64,000 nucleotides of DNA from UBA652 sp964598235 (GTDB lineage: Bacteria; Pseudomonadota; Gammaproteobacteria; Nitrosococcales; Methylophagaceae): NCBI GenBank assembly GCA_964598235.1, contig CAZRAY010000003.1, forward strand, positions 1-64,000, read 5' to 3'. Both the position numbers and the translations under genes were made by a program. Of the stretch, positions 40,833-49,633 are shown piece after piece; the stretch's first letter is position 1; every line of letters starts with the position of its first letter. The notes beneath the pieces are model-generated. The model saw only the letters and a program-made list of their open reading frames with translations. It was not told where the DNA came from and did not search any database.

Positions 40833-43800
40833 ATGCTAAAGGGCTTATTACATGCGGGCAGCAAACAAGTGGTGCGCTTGTTTGAGGTGTTGGCTGTCGT
40901 TTTGGCGATTATTGTCGGTACGGTCTATTTTGTGTCGACTGAAATTAGTGAACGGCAAGATGAGGTGTCGGGCTGGCTAACCGATTATATTGGCTATCCG
41001 GTTGAGGTTTCCGAGATTGATATTGCGTGGGCAGGGCTTGTCCCGAGGGTGCGGGTGCAAGATGTCGTTGTTCACCCAGCTGAAACAGAGGAAGTGCACA
41101 TCGCAGAAGCACAGCTTGGTTTTGACTTGTATGAAAGTATAAAACAAAGAACGGCGATATTCAGTAAGGTGAGCGTGGCAGGTGTTCGTTTGCCCGTAAC
41201 GCGTAATACAGAATATACATTCTCTATGATTGGCAAGGAATGGCGGGCTGGCGAATCAGATACGTCTCTAGATTTGGCGTGGCTTTCTGCATTGCAAAAA
41301 ATAAGTCTGAGTGATATTTCGCTAGATTATGAAGATAAGGTGCAGCCTTATTTGTCTGGTGATTATATTTTGAAGTCAGGGGTATTGAAGCATGTGGTTG
41401 CTGATTGGATTTGGCAAACTGAATTAACGTTACCGAGGGAATTGGGGCATGCCATTGGCTTTCATGGACGTTTTAATAAAAATAACGCACCCAACGCAAC
41501 ATGGGAGTTTGTTGCTAATAATATCAATGCTGTTTTATTACAAGATGTGGTGTTGCAAGGCATTCTATTAACACAGGGTAAGGCGGATATACGATTATCA
41601 GGCACCGCAGAAGGCTGGCAGCCGAATGAGGCGAAAGGTGAGGTGATACTGTCTGATGTCGTTTTAGCCTCAGCAACAAAACAAGGAACACAAGCTATTG
41701 CGATCGGATCGATAGCGAGTCAATTGGCTTGGCAAGAAGAGGTGGATAGAAATTGGGGATTAATTAGTGATATACAGATAGGGGATGCGCTGGAACCAAG
41801 CTCACGCTGGCATGTTGAGCGCACGCTGGATGGCGTGCAGACTGTTTCAGTGGATAAACTTCAGCTAAATGAATTGGCAGAAATAGTATTATTGAGCGAT
41901 AGCTTATTAACGGATTCGATGCAGCAGCAATTGACCATGCAAAAACCGACGGGTGAAGTGCGTGACTTTGCTATCCAATATCACCCAGAGCAGGGACTGA
42001 AAAACCTAGAGATGAATATGGTGAATATTTCTATTCTGCCCTGGCAAAAAACACCCGGGATAAAAGGGTTGACGGCACAATTGAACACCAGCAGTAATAG
42101 CGGTAAGTTACAGTTAAACAGCCAGCAATTAACAATAACACCAACCTCGTCGATTAAACCTATTTTGATTAATAGTCTTTTGGGTGATGTGCAGTGGGAA
42201 AATTCGGACAATGGAATGCGTTGGTATAGCGATAACTTGCAGATTAAGAATGCAGATTTCGAATTGGACGCGACGGGGGATATAACACAAAATGGTGGCA
42301 ATATTACAAATGATATTGAAGTTGATATGCGAAATATCAATGTGGCTAAATGGCAGAATTATGTCGATGCCAGCAAGTTGGCACCAGAATTTTATGATTG
42401 GGCGAAAGATGCTTTTGTGGCAGGGAAGGTGCAATCAGGGAAGTTAGTTTGGCAAGGTGCGGTGGCTGATTTTCCATATGATAAATCTACGCAGGAAGGT
42501 GTATTTGATATTAAGTTAAATGCAGAAAATGTGCATTTGCATTATGCACCAGAATGGCCTGATTTGATTAAGCTGAAAGGTAAAGTGCATATCAAAAATA
42601 ACACGCTGACAGTGGATAGCCAAGCAGGAGAGATTGGCGGTTTTGCGATTTCTAAGGTGACAACAAAAATTACCAATTTAACAAACCGAAAAGCGACGTT
42701 AACGCTAAACGGCACGATGCATGGCCAAACTGCACAGGCATTTGAGTTTTTGCAAACAAGCCCATTGAGAACAAAGTTTGGTGCGTATGTTGCTGGTGTT
42801 GTGTCGTCGGGTAATACATCTATCGACTTAGGCTTAGAAATCCCTGTGGCGGATGCAATTAATACACAGGTGACGGGAACAGCACGCTTTTCGCAGAGCA
42901 CATTGCTTCGACGTGATTTATTTGATGTGCCGCTGACCGATATTAATGGCCAACTTATATTTACAAATTCAGGGCTAACAGCTAATGCTTTGCAAGGTAA
43001 GCTTTTGGGGATGCCAGTGCAGGTTGATGTGGCAACCAAAGTGGCGTCAGGTCAAACGATTACGACAGTGGACGCCAAGGGGCGATTAGCGGCAGCTAAA
43101 GTGGCTGAAGTATTAGGACAGTCTTTACCAGCGTTCATCACGGGTGAAGCGCGTTATGAAGTTCAAGTTGCGATTCAGGAGGTGGCTGCGGGAGAGTTTG
43201 AAATTAGCAGCACCATTCGCTCCGATTTGGAAGGTGTGGCTATTGATATGCCAGCACCGTTAGGCAAAATGAAGGCAGAGAAAAAAGATTTCCAAACGCA
43301 GATAACGTGGTTGCAAGCGGGTGGGCAGGGCTATACAGGCCATTATGGCGATATTATTACGCTGGCAGCCCAAAAAAACCAGGCGGATTGGCACGGTGAA
43401 TTACGGTTAGGGAATAGCACTGCTGTATTACCTGAAAATGGCTGGCGCGTACGTGGGAAGTGGCCAGAATTAGCATTAACGCCTTGGCAGGCGTGGTTAG
43501 AACAGCGGCCAGATAGCGGTAAAGAACTTGCAGTTGATGATATTGCCATACAATTTGATCGGTTAAGCTTGGCGGGTCATGCCTTGCATGATTTATCGCT
43601 GTCAACCCATAAGGCTTCAAAAGTATGGGTAATTCAGTTATCGAGCGAAGAAGTGGCTGGGAAAATACATTGGCCGCTAGCGGGGGTGGCTAATCAGCCA
43701 TTAGAAGCGAACTTAAAGTATTTACATTTAACATTACCAGAAACGAAAGTGTCAGCAGCGGCACCGATTCAGACAGAAGAGCTGTGGCCGCCCATACAAT

Positions 43801-44660
43801 TGCATTGCGATAGTTTTACGCTAGACGGTTTAGATTTAGGGGCGGTGGATTTAATATCACATCGTGAACCTACCGCCTGGGTATTAGATTCAATTTCTTT
43901 GCAGGGACCCGCACATGATGTGTTGGCTTCTGGGAGATGGGAGCAGGGCGCGACAGATGATCGCACCACTTTCCTGGTAAATGGGGAGAGTAATGATGGC
44001 GAAGCGCTGTTAACGCATTTTGGGTTTCAACCCGCTGTGCGAACCGATGCAGTAGATGTGAGTTTAGATTTATCGTGGCCAGGTAGCCCCGTGTCATTCT
44101 CGCGTGAGAATATTAAAGGGAAAATGTCGATTGATGTTGAACAAGGTCACTTGTTAGAAGTGGAACCCGGTGCGGCTGGGCGCGTGTTTGGATTGCTGAG
44201 TTTTACCGCGTTGCCACGTCGTTTATCGCTTGATTTCAGTGATTTATTTGGCAAAGGCTTTAGTTTTGATTCGATAAAAGGCCGATTCAAGGTTGCGGGA
44301 GGTAATGCCATCTCTGAAAACTCTAGAATGCGAGGCCCGACAGCGGATGTTGAAATTATGGGCCGTATAGGTCTGGTTGCTAAAGATTATGATCAACAGA
44401 TTACGGTGACGCCCAATTTATCTTCAAGCTTGCCGCTTGCAGGGGCTGCTGCAGGGGGCGCAATTGGACTAGGTGTGGGAACCGCCGTATTATTGGCAGA
44501 TAAAGCAGTGAATAAGCTTTTTGGTGGCAACATTATTAATCTCATCAGTTATCAATATCAGCTGACAGGGACATGGGATAAACCTGAGTTTTCAGAACAA
44601 AAAGTGAATGAACAAGCAGAAAGAACCCGTGAAATACAACATACAATAGGAAATCAATAA
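40833..44660 (+). CDS. yhdP: AsmA-family envelope protein YhdP
   Basis: The 1275-residue protein has one N-terminal membrane helix (VVLAIIVGTVYFV) and then a very long periplasmic region with repeated beta-groove segments; the C-terminus shows the AsmA-like block RLSLDFSDLFGKGFSFDSIKGRF and AAAGGAIGLGVGTAVLLADKA. YhdP, TamB and YdbH move phospholipids to the outer membrane. The length equals that of E. coli YhdP (about 1270), and the gene sits between rng and tldD as expected. Confidence 0.94.
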   Translation: MLKGLLHAGSKQVVRLFEVLAVVLAIIVGTVYFVSTEISERQDEVSGWLTDYIGYPVEVSEIDIAWAGLVPRVRVQDVVVHPAETEEVHIAEAQLGFDLYESIKQRTAIFSKVSVAGVRLPVTRNTEYTFSMIGKEWRAGESDTSLDLAWLSALQKISLSDISLDYEDKVQPYLSGDYILKSGVLKHVVADWIWQTELTLPRELGHAIGFHGRFNKNNAPNATWEFVANNINAVLLQDVVLQGILLTQGKADIRLSGTAEGWQPNEAKGEVILSDVVLASATKQGTQAIAIGSIASQLAWQEEVDRNWGLISDIQIGDALEPSSRWHVERTLDGVQTVSVDKLQLNELAEIVLLSDSLLTDSMQQQLTMQKPTGEVRDFAIQYHPEQGLKNLEMNMVNISILPWQKTPGIKGLTAQLNTSSNSGKLQLNSQQLTITPTSSIKPILINSLLGDVQWENSDNGMRWYSDNLQIKNADFELDATGDITQNGGNITNDIEVDMRNINVAKWQNYVDASKLAPEFYDWAKDAFVAGKVQSGKLVWQGAVADFPYDKSTQEGVFDIKLNAENVHLHYAPEWPDLIKLKGKVHIKNNTLTVDSQAGEIGGFAISKVTTKITNLTNRKATLTLNGTMHGQTAQAFEFLQTSPLRTKFGAYVAGVVSSGNTSIDLGLEIPVADAINTQVTGTARFSQSTLLRRDLFDVPLTDINGQLIFTNSGLTANALQGKLLGMPVQVDVATKVASGQTITTVDAKGRLAAAKVAEVLGQSLPAFITGEARYEVQVAIQEVAAGEFEISSTIRSDLEGVAIDMPAPLGKMKAEKKDFQTQITWLQAGGQGYTGHYGDIITLAAQKNQADWHGELRLGNSTAVLPENGWRVRGKWPELALTPWQAWLEQRPDSGKELAVDDIAIQFDRLSLAGHALHDLSLSTHKASKVWVIQLSSEEVAGKIHWPLAGVANQPLEANLKYLHLTLPETKVSAAAPIQTEELWPPIQLHCDSFTLDGLDLGAVDLISHREPTAWVLDSISLQGPAHDVLASGRWEQGATDDRTTFLVNGESNDGEALLTHFGFQPAVRTDAVDVSLDLSWPGSPVSFSRENIKGKMSIDVEQGHLLEVEPGAAGRVFGLLSFTALPRRLSLDFSDLFGKGFSFDSIKGRFKVAGGNAISENSRMRGPTADVEIMGRIGLVAKDYDQQITVTPNLSSSLPLAGAAAGGAIGLGVGTAVLLADKAVNKLFGGNIINLISYQYQLTGTWDKPEFSEQKVNEQAERTREIQHTIGNQ

Positions 44661-44663
44661 CAA

Positions 44664-46103
44664 ATGGCATCTGTTCTAGAGCAAGTATCAACCCAGTTAT
44701 TATTACCAGCAGGCTTAACGGAAAGCTCGTTATCCGATGGCCTAGCGATGACGATGACAGCAGGGGTCGATTATGCCGATCTGTATTTTCAACAAGCACG
44801 GCAAGAAAGCTGGTCATTAGAGGATGGTATTGTTAAGGATGGCAGCTATCACATTGAGCAAGGTGTTGGTGTGCGGGCATGCAGTGGTGAGAAAACAGGC
44901 TTTGCCTATTCAGATGAACTCACCTTACCTGCCTTGCAAGCCGCCGCCAAAGCAGCGCGTGCGATAACCCGGCAAGGTGATACAAAAAAGGTACAGGCTT
45001 GGCAGCGTGTATCCACGCCGACTTATTATGGCTGTGATGATCCCTTGGCAACATTAACGGTTGATGAAAAATTGGCTTTGTTACGGCAAGCAGATGCTGC
45101 TGCACGCGCGGCTGATCCACGGGTAACACAAGTTAATGTCAGCTTGTCTGGTGGGGTAGATACGGTATTAGTGACGGCAAGTGATGGTACCTTTGCAGCG
45201 GATATTCGGCCCTTAGTACGGATGAATGTAAGCGTGATTGTCGAACAAAATGGGCGACGTGAGCGCGGGAGCGCTGGTGGTGGTCGGCGACTAGATTATG
45301 GCTATTTCCAGCAGGGTGACTTAGCAGAAGAGTATGCAAAAGAAGCGGTGCGGCAAGCACTTGTCAATTTAGAGGCGGTGGCAGCCCCTGCAGGAACAAT
45401 GCCTGTTGTATTGGCTTCTGGTTGGCCAGGAGTATTATTGCATGAGGCAGTAGGGCATGGTTTGGAAGGCGATTTTAATCGGCGTGAGAGCTCTGCCTTT
45501 TCAGGCCGGATTGGGGAACAAGTGGCGTCGACATTATGTACTGTAGTTGATGATGGTACTCTGGCGGATAGGCGTGGGTCATTGAATGTGGATGATGAAG
45601 GGGTGTTGACGGAAAATACCGTGTTAATTGAAAAGGGCATCTTAAAAGGCTATATGCAAGATAAACATAATGCGCGGTTAATGGGGTCGAAAAGTACCGG
45701 GAATGGCCGTCGAGAATCCTATGCACACTTGCCCATGCCGAGAATGACGAATACCTATATGTTGCCAGGTGAATCGTTTCCAGAAGATATTATTGCTTCG
45801 GTTGATAAAGGTCTTTATGCGGTTAATTTTGGCGGCGGACAGGTGGATATTACTTCTGGGAAATTCGTTTTTTCGACCAGCGAAGTGTATATGATTGAAA
45901 AAGGCAAAGTGACTTATCCTGTTAAAGGCGCGACACTGATTGGAAATGGCCCAGAGGTCATGAGTCGGATCAGTATGGTGGGGAATGACTTAGCCTTGGA
46001 TACGGGTGTCGGTGTGTGTGGTAAAGATGGGCAGAGCGTGCCTGTTGGTGTCGGGCAACCAACACTTAAGGTAGATGCGTTGACCGTTGGCGGAACGGCG
46101 TAA
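44664..46103 (+). CDS. tldD: metalloprotease TldD
   Basis: TldD (479 residues) is the catalytic partner of TldE/PmbA, which cleaves small unfolded peptides such as microcin B17 precursor and CcdA. The zinc motif HEAVGH is at 260-265, followed by GLEGDFNRR, and the late Cys in GVGVCGKDGQSVPVGVGQPTLKV is the third ligand. tldE is not in this window. It starts three bases after yhdP. Confidence 0.95.
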   Translation: MASVLEQVSTQLLLPAGLTESSLSDGLAMTMTAGVDYADLYFQQARQESWSLEDGIVKDGSYHIEQGVGVRACSGEKTGFAYSDELTLPALQAAAKAARAITRQGDTKKVQAWQRVSTPTYYGCDDPLATLTVDEKLALLRQADAAARAADPRVTQVNVSLSGGVDTVLVTASDGTFAADIRPLVRMNVSVIVEQNGRRERGSAGGGRRLDYGYFQQGDLAEEYAKEAVRQALVNLEAVAAPAGTMPVVLASGWPGVLLHEAVGHGLEGDFNRRESSAFSGRIGEQVASTLCTVVDDGTLADRRGSLNVDDEGVLTENTVLIEKGILKGYMQDKHNARLMGSKSTGNGRRESYAHLPMPRMTNTYMLPGESFPEDIIASVDKGLYAVNFGGGQVDITSGKFVFSTSEVYMIEKGKVTYPVKGATLIGNGPEVMSRISMVGNDLALDTGVGVCGKDGQSVPVGVGQPTLKVDALTVGGTA

Positions 46104-46450
46104 TGCCGACATCAAAAGCAGATAAAGAATTTGCTGAATATGTTGTCGAGCTAATGCAATCGGTGGGCCCTGTGACGGTGAAGGGTATGTTTGGTGGGCA
46201 TGGTGTTTTTCTTGATGGTTTGATGTTTGGCTTAATTGCTGACCGCGAGTTGTATTTAAAAGTGGATAAAGGGAGCGAAAACGATTTTATTTCTGAAGGT
46301 CTTGAAGCTTTTACCTACAGTAAGCAAGGGAAACCGTTTAAAATGTCTTATTATCAAGCGCCCGAAGCAGCATTAGAGGATGCAGATGAAATGAATATAT
46401 GGGCGAATAAAGCCTATGAGGCAGCATTAAGGAAGAAGGTTAAAAAATAA
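46103..46450 (+). CDS. TfoX N-terminal-domain protein
   Basis: The 115-residue protein consists of a TfoX_N domain only (VKGMFGGHGVFLDGLMFGLIADRELYLKVD, then GKPFKMSYYQAPEAALEDADEM). Full-length TfoX/Sxy regulators of competence also have a TfoX_C domain, absent here, so a competence role cannot be assumed. It starts on the last base of the tldD stop and is 2 bases from the next gene. Confidence 0.87.
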   Translation: MPTSKADKEFAEYVVELMQSVGPVTVKGMFGGHGVFLDGLMFGLIADRELYLKVDKGSENDFISEGLEAFTYSKQGKPFKMSYYQAPEAALEDADEMNIWANKAYEAALRKKVKK

Positions 46451-46452
46451 GT

Positions 46453-47508
46453 ATGGCAACACAGAAACATAAAGCGATTGCGTTGATCTCAGGCGGCTTA
46501 GATTCCTTGCTAGCGGTGCGTGTGCTGCAGGAACAAGGTATTGAAGTGGAAGGCATTAATTTTTACACGGGTTTTTGTGTAGAAGGGCATACCCATGCGA
46601 TTCGTAATAAGGATAAAGACAAAGAAAAACGTAATAATGCCCTATGGTCAGCTGAGCAGCTGGGCATTAAGCTGCATATTGTGGATATTATTGAAGAATA
46701 TAAAGATGTCTTGCTGAATCCTAAACATGGTTATGGGCAGAATATGAATCCTTGCTTGGATTGCAAAACCTTTATGGTCAGCAAGGCGGTGGAATGGATC
46801 CATGAAAACCGCAAAGATGGCTTTGATTTTATTATCACGGGTGAAGTGATGGGTCAGCGACCGATGTCGCAACGTAAAGAGGTGATGCCGATTGTCGCTG
46901 CGGAGTCAGGTGCTGACGACTTATTGTTGCGGCCGCTATGTGCTAAAAATCTAGCGCCAACTAAACCAGAACGAGAAGGTTGGGTCGATCGTGAACGTTT
47001 ATTCGGGTTTAGTGGCCGTTCCCGCAAGCCTCAAATGGCCTTGGCGGCTGAGTATGGGTTTGAAGACTATGCGAGCCCTGCTGGTGGCTGTTGCTTCTTA
47101 ACGGATAAGAGCTATTCAGATAAATTGGTCGATTTGTGGGATGCACGTGGCAGCCGAGAATATGAGTTAGACGATATTATGTTGCTCAAAGTCGGGCGGC
47201 ATATTCGGCCTAAGCCTGAGTTTAAGTTAATCGTATCGCGTGATGCAGGTGAAGGGCAGTTTTTAACGGGCTATAAAAACCAATATACAACAATTGAATC
47301 AGTTAGCCACAATGGCCCATTAGCCTTAGTGGATGGGCAGATGAATGCGGCGGATATTCCGGTCGCTGCAGCTATCGTAGCGCGCTATGGTCAAGGTAGA
47401 GATGCGGATAAAGTTGAAATCGCAATTACCCCGCCTAAAGCAGAACCAAATAAAATTTGGGTGCAACCGATGCGGGTGGATGCGATGCCAGTGGATTGGC
47501 ATGTATGA
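46453..47508 (+). CDS. PP-loop ATPase related to tRNA thiouridylases (MnmA/ThiI-like)
   Basis: The 351-residue protein has an N-terminal PP-loop SGGLDS (13-18) for adenylation, then a NPCLDCKTFM Cys pair, ITGEVMGQRPMSQRK, and a further pair of Cys in PAGGCCFLTD near 215. It resembles the MnmA-type domain but lacks MnmA length and its usual opening, and belongs to the poorly studied group often named tRNA thiolase-like. The TusA-type gene overlaps its stop by 4 bases (ATGA). Sulfur transfer to RNA or a cofactor is the likely job; the target is not known. Confidence 0.72.
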   Translation: MATQKHKAIALISGGLDSLLAVRVLQEQGIEVEGINFYTGFCVEGHTHAIRNKDKDKEKRNNALWSAEQLGIKLHIVDIIEEYKDVLLNPKHGYGQNMNPCLDCKTFMVSKAVEWIHENRKDGFDFIITGEVMGQRPMSQRKEVMPIVAAESGADDLLLRPLCAKNLAPTKPEREGWVDRERLFGFSGRSRKPQMALAAEYGFEDYASPAGGCCFLTDKSYSDKLVDLWDARGSREYELDDIMLLKVGRHIRPKPEFKLIVSRDAGEGQFLTGYKNQYTTIESVSHNGPLALVDGQMNAADIPVAAAIVARYGQGRDADKVEIAITPPKAEPNKIWVQPMRVDAMPVDWHV

Positions 47509-47732
47509 GTGCACATGAATTAGATGCCCGGCGATTATTATGTCCGATGCCCGTTATCAAGGCGCAGAACAAAGTAAAAACCTTAGAAATCGGGGATACA
47601 CTGGCGGTGACCTGCACTGATCCAGGTGCGCTTCATGACATCCCCGCATGGGCGAGAATAAATGGCCATGAAATCATTAAAAGTGAAGAAATCGATGGAG
47701 AAGTTATTATTACCATTCGGGTTAAAGCGTGA
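47505..47732 (+). CDS. TusA-family sulfur carrier protein
   Basis: The 75-residue protein carries the TusA motif LLCPMPV; Cys13 forms a persulfide. The start at 47505 overlaps the PP-loop gene stop in ATGA; a longer frame reads back into that gene and is not needed. The pairing suggests that it hands sulfur to the PP-loop enzyme. It may or may not be the main TusA of the 2-thiouridine pathway. Confidence 0.87.
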   Translation: MSAHELDARRLLCPMPVIKAQNKVKTLEIGDTLAVTCTDPGALHDIPAWARINGHEIIKSEEIDGEVIITIRVKA

Positions 47733-47785
47733 TGCTTATTAGGGAAAAGCTTGCAGTTTATGACTCTAAAGATTATGCTTCGGTA

Positions 47786-48313
47786 ATGCGTTGTTTTTTA
47801 ATTATATTAATGGCTGTCTTTCTCTTCGGCTCGCAATCTTATGCGGAGGTTTACCGTTGGGTGGATTCGGCTGGCAAAATTAGTTATTCAGATAAACCGC
47901 AGCCTGGTGCAGAAGAGATAGAAATTGATGTCGCGCCATCTATATCAGATACTAAAGCCATCTCGGATGCAGAACCACCAGAGGAAGACGAGAAGTCAGA
48001 AAAAATCAATTATAAGATTAAAATCTTGACGCCTGAAAATGATGAATCGCTCAGAGATAATGCAGGTAATGTTTCTATTATGCTTAAAGTAACACCGAAA
48101 TTAGATCCCGAGAAAGGGGATATGTTCCTTGTTTATCTTGATGGTGTGGCGAGTTTAGATAAACAAAGCGGGCTTTTTTTCACGATGCAAAACATTGATC
48201 GTGGCACGCATAATTTACGTGTAGAACTAGTGAGCCCCGATGAACAAGTGTTGGCGAGCACCAGTAGTGTATTTCATTTGAAACGTTATTCAGTGCAACA
48301 TAAAAACAACTGA
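47786..48313 (+). CDS. DUF4124-domain periplasmic protein
   Basis: The protein has a signal peptide (CFLIILMAVFLFGSQSYA) followed by the DUF4124 motif EVYRWVDSAGKISYSDKPQPGAEEI; the rest is an acidic linker and an Ig-like beta segment (DNAGNVSIMLKVTPKL, GTHNLRVELV). A gene of this kind often stands just before ntrB in gammaproteobacteria. Start at 47786 gives a normal signal peptide; the frame is also open from 47729. Function unknown. Confidence 0.8.
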   Translation: MRCFLIILMAVFLFGSQSYAEVYRWVDSAGKISYSDKPQPGAEEIEIDVAPSISDTKAISDAEPPEEDEKSEKINYKIKILTPENDESLRDNAGNVSIMLKVTPKLDPEKGDMFLVYLDGVASLDKQSGLFFTMQNIDRGTHNLRVELVSPDEQVLASTSSVFHLKRYSVQHKNN

Positions 48314-48445
48314 TAATCGTAGATTATTTAATCTTAGCGAAATCCGCTAGGCATGGCTAATAGCTCGCATCAAATGCAAACAAGTAACTGCTATTTTTTT
48401 ACGCCATAATAAAATTCCACAAAAGACCCCCCCCTGCCATTTACC

Positions 48446-48460
48446 GCCCTAAATTGGTGC
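48446..48460 (+). promoter_or_regulatory. NtrC-binding-like dyad upstream of ntrB
   Basis: GCCCTAAATTGGTGC matches the NtrC consensus GCACYA-N3-TGGTGC at all but one position of the left arm, with a perfect right arm. Its centre is about 108 bases before the predicted start of transcription, the same distance as a main NtrC site at E. coli glnAp2. The T/Y freedom is taken from known sites. Confidence 0.6.
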
Positions 48461-48533
48461 AATCATTTCATTGTTTGTCTATTTCTTGTTATTGTTTAGC
48501 GTAATTCCTTTGTTCGCATGCGGTTTACGCCAA

Positions 48534-48550
48534 CTGGTGCGATACTTGCT
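48534..48550 (+). promoter_or_regulatory. sigma-54 (-24/-12) promoter for ntrBC
   Basis: CTGGTGCGATACTTGCT has the GG and GC of -24 and -12 exactly ten bases apart, as required by sigma-54, and TTGCT at -12. The start of transcription would be near 48561, 23 bases before ntrB. An NtrC-like dyad lies upstream at 48446-48460. Confidence 0.68.
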
Positions 48551-48583
48551 TACTTACATCTATAGAAATAATAAAAGGCTGTT

Positions 48584-49633
48584 ATGACATCAGAAAACAC
48601 GCATTTAATTGAAAATTTGACGACGGTAGTTGCGGTATTAGATACGAGCCTTCGTGTGGTTTATTTGAATGCAGCAGCTGAAGAATTGTTTGGTGCGAGT
48701 TTACGCCAGGCAGAACGTATTTCCTTGCAAAGTTTATTACCGGGTGCAGAAAAATTATTGACGAGCTTGCAACTCGTTTTGGAAACACAGGCATCACGTA
48801 TCGAGCATGAAATTAGCTTATATGTCCCTAGTCGAGGAGAGATACAAGTTGAGGTCGCAATTACTTTATTGCCACAAGAGCAGGATGAAGCACGGCTTTT
48901 ATTAGAAATTATTCGGGGGGATTTTCAATATCGTGTCAGTCGGGATGAGCAATTACAAATGCAGCAGCAAGTGATGCGCGGCTTAGCCCATGAAATTAAG
49001 AATCCGCTGGGTGGTTTGCGTGGCGCCGCACAATTACTTGAAAAACAACTAGACTCAGCCGAATTGAAGGAATATACCAACATTATTATTGATGAGGCAG
49101 ATAGATTACAAAATCTGATGGCAAGAATGTTAGGACCGCATCAATTAGCAGAAAACACGCATTTTAATATCCATGAGGTGCTACAGCGTGTTCGGCAGTT
49201 GGTTGAGATTGAATGTGATACACGGCTAAAACTGGTGGGTGATTATGATCCAAGTGTGCCTGACTTATATGCGAACTTTGATCAGTTACTGCAAATTATA
49301 TTGAATATTGCTCGCAATGCTGTGCAGGCGTTAAATGGTATAGGAGAAATTGTTTTAAGAACGCGCGTACGTCGTAACTTTACCATTGGTCAGCAACGAC
49401 ATCGTCTCGTGGTATGCATTGAAATAGAAGATAACGGGCCGGGCATTCCTAAAAACTTGCAAGATACTATTTTTTATCCCTTAGTCACTAGCCGTTCGGA
49501 AGGCACAGGGCTAGGGTTATATTTAGCGCAGAATTTAGCGCAGCGCAATCATGGCGCAATTGAATATGTGAGTCGGCCAGGTAAAACGACGTTCTCACTC
49601 TTTTTCCCTTTGGAGCATGTCAGTGGTGAGTAA
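48584..49633 (+). CDS. glnL: nitrogen-regulation sensor kinase NtrB
   Basis: The 349-residue soluble kinase has a PAS domain (about 5-115, VVAVLDTSLRVVYLNAAAEELFG), a HisKA region with phospho-His136 in GLAHEIKNPLGG, and an ATP-binding domain with N (NIARNAVQAL), G1 (EDNGPGIP) and G2 (EGTGLGL) boxes. It has no membrane helix, as usual for NtrB, and controls NtrC under PII signals. The start of ntrC overlaps its end by 17 bases. glnA is not in the window. Confidence 0.95.
   Translation: MTSENTHLIENLTTVVAVLDTSLRVVYLNAAAEELFGASLRQAERISLQSLLPGAEKLLTSLQLVLETQASRIEHEISLYVPSRGEIQVEVAITLLPQEQDEARLLLEIIRGDFQYRVSRDEQLQMQQQVMRGLAHEIKNPLGGLRGAAQLLEKQLDSAELKEYTNIIIDEADRLQNLMARMLGPHQLAENTHFNIHEVLQRVRQLVEIECDTRLKLVGDYDPSVPDLYANFDQLLQIILNIARNAVQALNGIGEIVLRTRVRRNFTIGQQRHRLVVCIEIEDNGPGIPKNLQDTIFYPLVTSRSEGTGLGLYLAQNLAQRNHGAIEYVSRPGKTTFSLFFPLEHVSGE

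Noticed and set aside
46103..46450. Competence regulator Sxy/TfoX
   Set aside because: Only the N-terminal domain is present; the C-terminal domain of the competence regulator is missing.
48320..48352. Hairpin TAGCG/CGCTA after the DUF4124 gene as a terminator
   Set aside because: The stem is five pairs and no T-run follows.
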